Made by a program: the position numbers and the translations under genes. Below, in pieces: positions 1 to 5,424 of a stretch of 26,179 nucleotides of DNA. The stretch comes from Deltaproteobacteria bacterium (GTDB lineage: Bacteria; Desulfobacterota; GWC2-55-46; DRQE01), in NCBI GenBank assembly GCA_016219165.1, contig JACRCB010000013.1:1-26179 (forward strand). The letters run 5' to 3'. Numbering within the stretch: the stretch's first letter is position 1; each line of letters opens with the position of its first letter. The notes under the pieces were generated by a model. That model ran no database searches, was not told the origin of the DNA, and worked only from the letters and a program-made list of their open reading frames with translations.

Positions 1-227
1 ACCTGCCCCCTCTTTACCATGGCCTTAAGGAGTTCTATGTATCCCGGACGCCATTCGGAGAGCCAGTCCAGCAGGAACCCGGATGTATGGAAACAGAATT
101 TGAAAGACGGTTTTTCGTAGAGTTTCTTAAGGAGGGGCTCGTATGCCTTACTGTAGGCATGTTCGAGGACATAGCCGAAGTTCCCCGCCGGCTGGTGGTT
201 ATGGACGCAGAATATAAAATATGTCAT
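1..227 (-). CDS. Glycoside hydrolase family 57 protein, N-terminal part (truncated by window edge)
   Basis: About 75 codons of a gene that runs off the left edge. The protein begins MTYFIFCVHNHQPAGNFGYV; the HNHQP motif just after the first beta strand is the first conserved block of GH57 enzymes (alpha-amylase, 4-alpha-glucanotransferase, branching enzyme). It is followed by an HTSGFLLDWL-like segment, also typical of the N-terminal barrel. These enzymes act on alpha-glucans such as glycogen in the cytoplasm, and no signal peptide is visible. The ATG (227-225) overlaps the TGA that ends the glcF frame (226-224) as ATGA, which suggests translational coupling at the end of a glcD-glcF operon. 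The catalytic residues lie outside the window, so the exact activity cannot be assigned. Confidence 0.8.
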   Translation of the reverse strand, partial: MTYFIFCVHNHQPAGNFGYVLEHAYSKAYEPLLKKLYEKPSFKFCFHTSGFLLDWLSEWRPGYIELLKAMVKRGQ

Positions 228-385
228 AAGAGTTCGACTACGTGCATAACCTTTGCCTTTACGCCGAAACGGTGGAGGGCGTCTTTAATCTGTATTATAC
301 ACCCGGGGCACGCCGTCGCAACCACGTCGGCGCCGGTTTTTCTCACGTCCTCGGCCTTCATCCGCGCTATATCCATGGAGAGTTA
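224..385 (-). pseudogene. glcF: Detached C-terminal part of glcF, behind an in-frame TAA
   Basis: Reading on in the glcF frame past the TAA at 385-383 gives 52 residues beginning LSMDIARMKAEDVRKTGADV, then ATACPGC, and ending HVVELL before TGA at 226-224. This is the usual end of the second CCG domain in GlcF/HdrB-like subunits, where the block reads roughly GG-x-x-SL-x-x-Y-E-LS. The stop codon stands where a glutamate is normally found, so one G-to-T change (GAA to TAA) explains it. There is no frameshift. The stretch has no good start of its own: the ATG at 376-374 lacks a Shine-Dalgarno site. It is therefore a detached tail, a sequencing error, or readthrough-dependent. Confidence 0.8.
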
Positions 386-1495
386 GTAGTTTTCAAGGCT
401 TAACCCTCCGCCAAGCCCGCAGCACCTGCATGGGTGCTTCAACCCCTTGAACCCCGCGCCGCAAGCGGCAAGAAGCCTTCTGGGTTGTTCGCTCACCCCC
501 TGGTATCTTCTCAGATGGCAGGGGTCGTGGTAGGTCACAACGAGGTTGCGGTTACCTTCCTTGACGCCGCCCTTGTATGGAAGTTCATGTGTGAGGAGTT
601 CCGTTATGTCCCTCACCTTTGAGACAAACCTTTCAACGCGGGAGCGAATCTCGGGCCCTTCGGTTGAAAGGAGGACTCTAAAGACGTTCTTAAGGCCGTG
701 GCCGCATGTGGCGCATGAGGTGACGATAAAGTCGGCGCCGGTTTCCTCAAACGCCTCGATATTTTTTATCGCGAGGGATTTTGCGGTCTCCCTGTCTCCT
801 GCGGAGAAGGCCGGCATGCCGCAGCAGACCTGCCCCTGCGGCACGATAATATCCGCCCCGCCTTCCTTAAGAAGGCGGATGGTGGCCTCTCCTATATCGG
901 GCAGGAAATAGTTTATGCCGCACCCTGCATAGAAAGCGACCTTCGCGGCTCCTCCCTTCCCCTCGCGGCGCGCCTCGGTAGAAAGGGCCTTTACATGCTT
1001 ACGGTCGAGAAAAAATCTTTCGGACAGTTCAGGGAGAAGCCTTCCGTCGCCTACAACCGGGAGATTGAACCTGCTTAAGAGTCCGCATTCTTCGCCTGCG
1101 CCTTTGAAAAACAACCCCTGAAGTTTCGAGGCGAACCGAAGGGCCAGGGGCATGAGTTTCTCGGAGGCGAGGAAATTCTTCAACACGAACGAAGCCGGAA
1201 ATGTCATCCCCTCTTTCTCCACTATTTCGGCCCTCGCCGCAAGCACAAGTTCCGGCACATTGACCCCGTTGGGGCAATTCGAATAACATGCCCCGCAAAG
1301 GGTGCATTCCTTCATGTGCCTTACGTATGCCTCCTTAAAACCACCCTCCCCCCCGAACCTCGACTCCACCAAAGAGAGCCGCCCCCTCGGGCTTCCTCCT
1401 TCCCTCCTTAAGACGTCGTAGGTGGGGCAGAAACTCTTGCAGATGCCGCACCTTACGCATTTGGACGCTTCCATTATGTATGCGCTCTTATCCAT
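383..1495 (-). CDS. glcF: Glycolate oxidase iron-sulfur subunit GlcF-like, prematurely stopped
   Basis: Electron-transfer partner of the FAD subunit encoded just upstream; GlcDF-type complexes oxidise glycolate or D-lactate. The N-terminus carries two 4Fe-4S motifs, Cys13-16-19-23 (CVRCGICKSFCP) and Cys64-67-70-74 (CTLCGACYSNCP). Two cysteine-rich CCG domains follow: one around residues 190-235 (AGCGIN...QVCCGMPA) and one around 320-366 (HDPCHLRRYQ...CRCCGLGGG). The open frame stops at 370 residues after SLENY, inside the second CCG domain; family members are usually about 420 or more, and the missing part continues in frame down to 224. Truncation removes the ACPGC cysteines, so the product is probably impaired unless the stop is an error. 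It follows glcD across a 306-bp gap filled with repeats. Glycolate versus D-lactate as substrate is not decided by sequence. Confidence 0.85.
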   Translation of the reverse strand: MDKSAYIMEASKCVRCGICKSFCPTYDVLRREGGSPRGRLSLVESRFGGEGGFKEAYVRHMKECTLCGACYSNCPNGVNVPELVLAARAEIVEKEGMTFPASFVLKNFLASEKLMPLALRFASKLQGLFFKGAGEECGLLSRFNLPVVGDGRLLPELSERFFLDRKHVKALSTEARREGKGGAAKVAFYAGCGINYFLPDIGEATIRLLKEGGADIIVPQGQVCCGMPAFSAGDRETAKSLAIKNIEAFEETGADFIVTSCATCGHGLKNVFRVLLSTEGPEIRSRVERFVSKVRDITELLTHELPYKGGVKEGNRNLVVTYHDPCHLRRYQGVSEQPRRLLAACGAGFKGLKHPCRCCGLGGGLSLENY

Positions 1496-1527
1496 TCTTC
1501 TCTTTTAGGGAAGCTCTGATTAATTCT

Positions 1528-1563
1528 TTTGAGAGAAACTTTTTATAAAAAGTTTCTCTCAAA
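1528..1563. repeat. Perfect 36-nt palindrome
   Basis: TTTGAGAGAAACTTTTTA is followed immediately by its exact reverse complement. The flank to the right, AAACTCTCTTCAAAAA, has the same layout as the flank of the hairpin at 26131-26163 (AAACCCCTTTCAAAGA). Both copies are therefore the same element with matched changes in each arm. Confidence 0.8.
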
Positions 1564-1580
1564 CTCTCTTCAAAAATTTT

Positions 1581-1670
1581 CAGTTACTATAGGTGGCTGC
1601 CACACCCTAACCGGAAAACCATATGAATTTATTGACAAAAATAACCGGGTGGGGCAGCCACCTATAACTG
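1581..1670. repeat. Long inverted repeat (cruciform-like)
   Basis: The left arm 1581-1607 (CAGTTACTATAGGTGGCTGC...) and the right arm 1647-1670 are inverted copies. They differ by a 3-nt insertion (CTA) and one mismatch, and enclose a 39-nt AT-rich loop. No transposase or ORF is associated. Confidence 0.75.
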
Positions 1671-1801
1671 AAAGTCTTTGGAAAGAGGCAGGGCTCCCAT
1701 TGCTGCGCAGCAATTGCAATGGGAAGTGGAGAACCTTTCCGACCCACCCTGCGGGTGGGTGCCCGAAGGTTTCCCCCAAAAAGCATTTAATCAGAAGTTG
1801 C

Positions 1802-3202
1802 TTAAATATAACCGGGGCTCCGCTCCTTTGAAAATATCTTGCCGGGATTAAGTATCCCGTTCGGGTCGAGTGTTCTCTTTATCTTCCTCATTACCTCGAT
1901 GGTATCAGGGGTAAGTTCCATTGAGAGGTAAGGCAGTTTGGCGATACCGATGCCGTGTTCCCCCGAGATGGTTCCGCCCAGACTCAAGGTAAGTTCAAAT
2001 ATATCTTTTACCGCATCCTCCCCGCGTCCGGTTTCATCCGCGTTAGTCTTGTCGAACATGACGTTTACGTGAATATTGCCGTCTCCCGCGTGTCCGAAAC
2101 TCGCTATCAGGACCCCTCTCGTTTCCGCTATACCCCTTATGCCCCTTACCAGTTCCACAAGGCGGGACCTTGGAACAACAACGTCCTCGTTCAATTTGTT
2201 GGGCCTGACCCTATTAAGGGACGGAGAGACGTTCCTCCTCACCCTCCAGATGTCCTTTACTTCGTTCTTTGTAGAGGCGACCCTGAATCCCACGGCCTTG
2301 TTTTCCGTGGAGATACGTCTTATGTCCTCTACATCCGCCCCCACACCGTCCTCCCTTCCATCTACCTCGACAAGGAGGACGGCCTCAACGCCGCCGAACC
2401 CCGCCTTTACGTACTCCTCCACACACCTCAAACATACGCTGTCCATAATCTCAAGCGTTGCCGGCACTATCTTTGCGTTTATTATTGACGACACCGCGCC
2501 TGCCGCATCCTCAAGGCTTTTAAAGGTAATGAGCATGGTTTTCTGCGCTGGAGGCAGAGGCAGGAGTCTTAAGAACGCCCTCGTTACAACCCCGAGCGTC
2601 CCCTCGCTTCCGACGATAAGCCTTGTAAGGTCATAGCCCACAACCCCCTTGAGTGTCTTCCTCGTCCCTGTAAAGACAATCTCGCCCGTCGGCATGACAA
2701 CCTCAAGGCCCAGGACATAATCCCTCGTAACCCCGTATTTTATCGCCCTCGGTCCTCCGCTGTTTTCGGCGATGTTACCGCCTATGGTCGAAAACTTAAC
2801 GCTCGTAGGGTCGGGCGGATAGAAAAGGCCGCGGCTTTCGGCCTCGGCCTGCAAATCCCCGGTGATAACGCCGGGCTCGACATCCGCCGTGAGATTTTCC
2901 GCGTCTATCTCCCTTATATTCCTCATCCTTTCCAATGAGAGCGTAAGCCCCCCCTCGATTGGGAGGCTTCCCCCGGTAAACCCGGTGCCCGCACCCCTCG
3001 GCACCACCGGGAAGTTCTCTCTGTTCGCCATCTTTAGTATACGGGAGATATCCCCGGCGCCGCCGGGGAAGGCGACTCCGTCCGGAGGATACTTCCTGTT
3101 CATCGCATCGTAGGAATAGGAAACGAGAGCCTCCCTTTCAAAGGAGACGTTCCCTTTTCCGAGTATCTTCACAAGTTCGCCTCTGAGCGCGGCGGACAGC
3201 AT
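1802..3202 (-). CDS. glcD: FAD-linked oxidase, glycolate oxidase / D-lactate dehydrogenase subunit GlcD
   Basis: Flavoprotein subunit that oxidises a 2-hydroxy acid (glycolate or D-lactate) and passes electrons to the Fe-S subunit GlcF. The 466 residues match the family's usual length. The FAD-binding PCMH domain fills the first 220 or so residues, with PRGAGTGFTGGS near 67-78, PDPTS, and IGGNIAENSGGPRAIKYGVT. The C-terminal FAD-oxidase domain carries ASFGHAGDGNIHVN and SGEHGIGIAK, whose histidines are typical of the family. The ATG follows the response-regulator stop by 5 nt, with AGGA just upstream of it and a stronger AGGAGG further back. The regulator, glcD and glcF thus look co-transcribed. 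Substrate choice is inferred only. Confidence 0.92.
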   Translation of the reverse strand: MLSAALRGELVKILGKGNVSFEREALVSYSYDAMNRKYPPDGVAFPGGAGDISRILKMANRENFPVVPRGAGTGFTGGSLPIEGGLTLSLERMRNIREIDAENLTADVEPGVITGDLQAEAESRGLFYPPDPTSVKFSTIGGNIAENSGGPRAIKYGVTRDYVLGLEVVMPTGEIVFTGTRKTLKGVVGYDLTRLIVGSEGTLGVVTRAFLRLLPLPPAQKTMLITFKSLEDAAGAVSSIINAKIVPATLEIMDSVCLRCVEEYVKAGFGGVEAVLLVEVDGREDGVGADVEDIRRISTENKAVGFRVASTKNEVKDIWRVRRNVSPSLNRVRPNKLNEDVVVPRSRLVELVRGIRGIAETRGVLIASFGHAGDGNIHVNVMFDKTNADETGRGEDAVKDIFELTLSLGGTISGEHGIGIAKLPYLSMELTPDTIEVMRKIKRTLDPNGILNPGKIFSKERSPGYI

Positions 3203-3207
3203 ATTTC

Positions 3208-3882
3208 CTACGCTTCCTCCTCTTTGAGCACATAACCGACCCCCCTGACCGTGTGTATGAGCCTCTTTAAGGGGTCTTTGTCAATCTTATTCCTCAAGTG
3301 GTTTATGTAAACGTCAACGACGTTTGTTTCCGTGTCGAAACTCTGGCTCCATACGTGCTCCGCTATGAGAGTCCTCGAAAGGACCCTGTTGGGGTTCCTG
3401 AGCAAATACTCAAGGAGGGCGTATTCCTTTAGCGTAAGTTCGACCTCAACACTCCCGCGCCGGGCCTTCCTCGTTTGCGAGTCGAGGCTTAAGTCCGCAA
3501 ACTTCAACAGCGCAGACCCCTGCGAGACCCTTCTCGTAAGCGCCCTTATCCTTGCGAGCAACTCCTCGAAGGCAAACGGTTTTGTAAGATAATCGTCCGC
3601 CCCCAGATTAAGCCCCGCCACTCTGTCCTCGACCGAATCGCGCGCCGTCAAAAGCAGTATCTGGCTCTTGACCTTCCCCTGTTTAAGAAGTTTTAGGACC
3701 TCAAGCCCGCTCTTCTTCGGCAGCATTATGTCGAGCACTATGACATCGTACTCGCGGCCCTGTGCATACTCTTCGGCCTCTACGCCGTCGGTCGCCATAT
3801 CAACGCCGTAACCCTCCTGTTCAAGCCCGCGTTTTACGAACCGGGCCACTTTCTTTTCGTCTTCGACTACAAGCACCCTCAT
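3208..3882 (-). CDS. OmpR/PhoB-family response regulator
   Basis: Two-component transcription regulator of 224 residues. The receiver domain has acidic residues E7 and D8, phospho-acceptor D51 (VIVLDIMLP), T79 and K101 (LTKPFAF). The winged-helix DNA-binding domain covers about 125-222 (LTLKEYALLEYLLRNP, TNVVDVYINHLRNKID, IHTVRGVGYVL). I chose the ATG at 3882 because MRVLVVEDE is the normal N-terminus and GGGAGG lies about 10 nt upstream; an in-frame upstream ATG at 3906 would overlap the protease gene. No histidine kinase gene is in the window, so it is an orphan here. Its place between an M16 protease and glcD suggests, but does not prove, control of the glycolate/lactate genes. Confidence 0.93.
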   Translation of the reverse strand: MRVLVVEDEKKVARFVKRGLEQEGYGVDMATDGVEAEEYAQGREYDVIVLDIMLPKKSGLEVLKLLKQGKVKSQILLLTARDSVEDRVAGLNLGADDYLTKPFAFEELLARIRALTRRVSQGSALLKFADLSLDSQTRKARRGSVEVELTLKEYALLEYLLRNPNRVLSRTLIAEHVWSQSFDTETNVVDVYINHLRNKIDKDPLKRLIHTVRGVGYVLKEEEA

Positions 3883-3890
3883 AGAGCCGA

Positions 3891-5162
3891 TTACCTCCCG
3901 TGACAATACCTTATGAAGGAAACGGGCAGGTCGTTCTCTGAAACCCTGCCTATTGCCGTCATCGAAATGTTGCCGGGCTTGAGAAGCCTTGCGGCTAACT
4001 CCCTTACATCCGCCGCCCTTACGCCGTCTATCGCCGATATTATCTCTTTTACAGGCACTACCCTCTTAAAGTATATCTCATCCCTCGCGAGTTTGGTCAT
4101 CCGGGCATCGCTTGCCTCGAGCCCCAACAGCATCCCGCCCTTTAACTGCTCCCTCGCCACCTTAAGTTCCTCTCTCCCGACAGCCCTCGCCAGACCCTTC
4201 CATTCCTTGATTACAAGGCTTACGACCTTCTTGAAATCCTCCCTGGATGTGCCTGCATAAACAACAAGGGCGCCCGCGTCCTTCATGAGGTTGAGATAAG
4301 AATAGACCGAGTACGCAAGCCCCCTCTTCTCCCTGATTTCCTGAAAGAGCCTCGAACTCATCCCCCCTCCGAGGATGTTGTTAAGTATGTAAAGTTTATA
4401 CCTGTCTTCATGGGATTGAGCGGGCGCAGGCACCCCGATGCACAGATGTACCTGCTCAAGTTTCTTCCTTACAAGCCTGACGCCGCTTTCCGGCCTCGGG
4501 GGTGTGGAGGGATTGCCGCCTCCCTTCCCCTTTGCCCCCTTGAGGGCCTTCTCTAATAATTTTACCACATTTTTAGCCTTTATTCCTCCTGCGATGGATA
4601 TAAAGACATTCCCTGCGTGGTAGTGCCTTCCGAAATAATCGAGCACGTCGCCCTTCATGAAAGAACCAACGGTCTTTTTGCTGCCCAGGACCGGAGTCCC
4701 GAGGGGATGGCCATGCCACATGTATGCCGCAAAGAGGTCATGTATGAGGTCGTCCGGGGTATCGTCGACCATCTTTATCTCCTGTAGAACCACCATCCTT
4801 TCCTTTTCGAGTTCCACCGGGTCGAAGACGGAATTGAGGAATATGTCGGAAAGGATGTCCATGGCAAGGGGGACGTCTTTATTGAGGACCTTCGCATAAA
4901 AGCAGGTATATTCCCTGCTCGTGAAGGCATTGAGTATACCCCCGACACTCTCTATATCCTTTGCTATGTCGAGCGCGGTTCTTTTGCGCGTGCCCTTAAA
5001 GAGAAGATGCTCTATGAAATGGGAGATTCCCCTCTCTTTAGCCTCCTCGTCCCTTGAGCCGTTTTTGACCCACACCCCGACGGTGGAGGATTGGCACTCG
5101 GGCATCTCCTCTGCGATTACCTTAACGCCGCTCTCTAAAATGGTCTTATGGATGCGTGACAT
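3891..5162 (-). CDS. M16-family zinc metalloprotease (processing-peptidase-like)
   Basis: Pitrilysin/insulinase-family peptidase of 423 residues, related to mitochondrial processing peptidase beta and B. subtilis YmxG/MlpA. The inverted zinc motif HxxEH is seen as HFIEH at 48-52, and the distal glutamate lies in the ERMVVLQEIKMVDD segment near 128. The C-terminal M16 domain follows, with GGGMSSRLFQEIREKRGLAYSVYS, the substrate-binding signature. I chose the ATG at 5162 (MSRIHKTILESGVKV) because the 30 extra in-frame codons upstream lie inside a stem-loop repeat (5191-5249) and do not resemble the family. A pnp gene followed by an M16 protease is a common order in Desulfobacterota and Firmicutes. 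No signal peptide is seen, so it is probably cytoplasmic. Confidence 0.92.
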   Translation of the reverse strand: MSRIHKTILESGVKVIAEEMPECQSSTVGVWVKNGSRDEEAKERGISHFIEHLLFKGTRKRTALDIAKDIESVGGILNAFTSREYTCFYAKVLNKDVPLAMDILSDIFLNSVFDPVELEKERMVVLQEIKMVDDTPDDLIHDLFAAYMWHGHPLGTPVLGSKKTVGSFMKGDVLDYFGRHYHAGNVFISIAGGIKAKNVVKLLEKALKGAKGKGGGNPSTPPRPESGVRLVRKKLEQVHLCIGVPAPAQSHEDRYKLYILNNILGGGMSSRLFQEIREKRGLAYSVYSYLNLMKDAGALVVYAGTSREDFKKVVSLVIKEWKGLARAVGREELKVAREQLKGGMLLGLEASDARMTKLARDEIYFKRVVPVKEIISAIDGVRAADVRELAARLLKPGNISMTAIGRVSENDLPVSFIRYCHGR

Positions 5163-5190
5163 AAAGGGGTTCTTATGTGAGAGAAACTTC

Positions 5191-5249
5191 CGGATTAAGG
5201 GGAAGGTCCCAGAAGGAGCGGGACATTCCCCTGTACGTGAGTTAATCCG
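5191..5249. repeat. Nested stem-loop between pnp and the M16 protease
   Basis: The outer arms CGGATTAA (5191-5198) and TTAATCCG (5242-5249) pair perfectly. The inner arms GGGGAAGGTCCC (5199-5210) and GGGACATTCCCC (5220-5231) pair with one mismatch. There is a 10-nt asymmetric bulge. It lies in the 5' region of the protease transcript or in the pnp 3' region. Confidence 0.7.
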
Positions 5250-5274
5250 CACAGATTAAGAACGGTTTGGGATT

Positions 5275-5306
5275 AAAATTCTCCGCCATAAATGACGGAG
5301 AATTTT
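5275..5306 (-). terminator. Probable intrinsic terminator after pnp
   Basis: Perfect 11-bp stem AAAATTCTCCG / CGGAGAATTTT with a 10-nt loop. On the minus strand the stem ends in TTTT followed by AATCCC, a short U-tract. It lies about 120 nt past the pnp stop and would end the translation operon before the protease gene. The stem is AT-rich at its base, so efficiency is uncertain. Confidence 0.5.
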
Positions 5307-5334
5307 GATGGCAAGGTGTGCCGTCTTTTATATT

Positions 5335-5400
5335 TGCCCGCCCGACCCATCCTTCGGCTGGGTACCCCGCGCCCTTGAAAGGGCGGGATTGCGGCGGGCA
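5335..5400. repeat. Three-helix stem-loop structure downstream of pnp
   Basis: A closing helix TGCCCGCC (5335-5342) / GGCGGGCA (5393-5400) encloses two hairpins: 5345-5363 (ACCCATCC, GGCTGGGT; one mismatch) and 5370-5385 (CGCCCTT, AAGGGCG; perfect). It folds as a three-way junction in the pnp 3' untranslated region. It may be a palindromic repeat, or a 3'-end structure that limits exonuclease decay. It lacks tRNA signatures. Confidence 0.6.
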
Positions 5401-5424
5401 CTCCATTCCAAAGAACTAAAGAGG

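Larger units (their letters stand above)
1511..1801. repeat. Composite inverted-repeat element filling the glcD-glcF gap
   Basis: The 306-bp gap between glcD and glcF has no credible gene. Its ends are inverted copies of one unit: 1511-1545 reads AAGCTCTGATTAATTCTTTT then GAGAGAAAC, and the reverse complement of 1763-1801 reads CTTCTGATTAAATGCTTTTT then GGGGGAAAC. Between them are a perfect 36-nt palindrome (1528-1563), a long inverted repeat (1581-1670), a hairpin with CCCATTGC/GCAATGGG arms around 1697-1723, and an ACCCACC/GGTGGGT hairpin at about 1742-1760. The right end touches the glcD stop codon. A related unit lies at 26103-26179. This resembles a MITE or stacked palindromic elements, not a gene. 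Confidence 0.6.

Noticed and set aside
383..385. Selenocysteine or a reassigned stop codon as explanation of the glcF TAA
   Set aside because: Selenocysteine uses TGA, and other genes here end normally at TAA (for example glcD and nrnA); the family has Glu at this position.
1529..1831. A 100-codon plus-strand frame in the glcD-glcF gap
   Set aside because: It is made of palindromic repeat sequence and runs into the antisense of glcD.
5163..5252. 30-codon N-terminal extension of the M16 protease
   Set aside because: It covers the 5191-5249 stem-loop and does not resemble the family; the conserved N-terminus starts at 5162.
5335..5400. Cloverleaf-like fold considered as a tRNA
   Set aside because: There are only two hairpins inside the closing helix, and no T-loop (TTCRA) block or anticodon arm of proper size is present.
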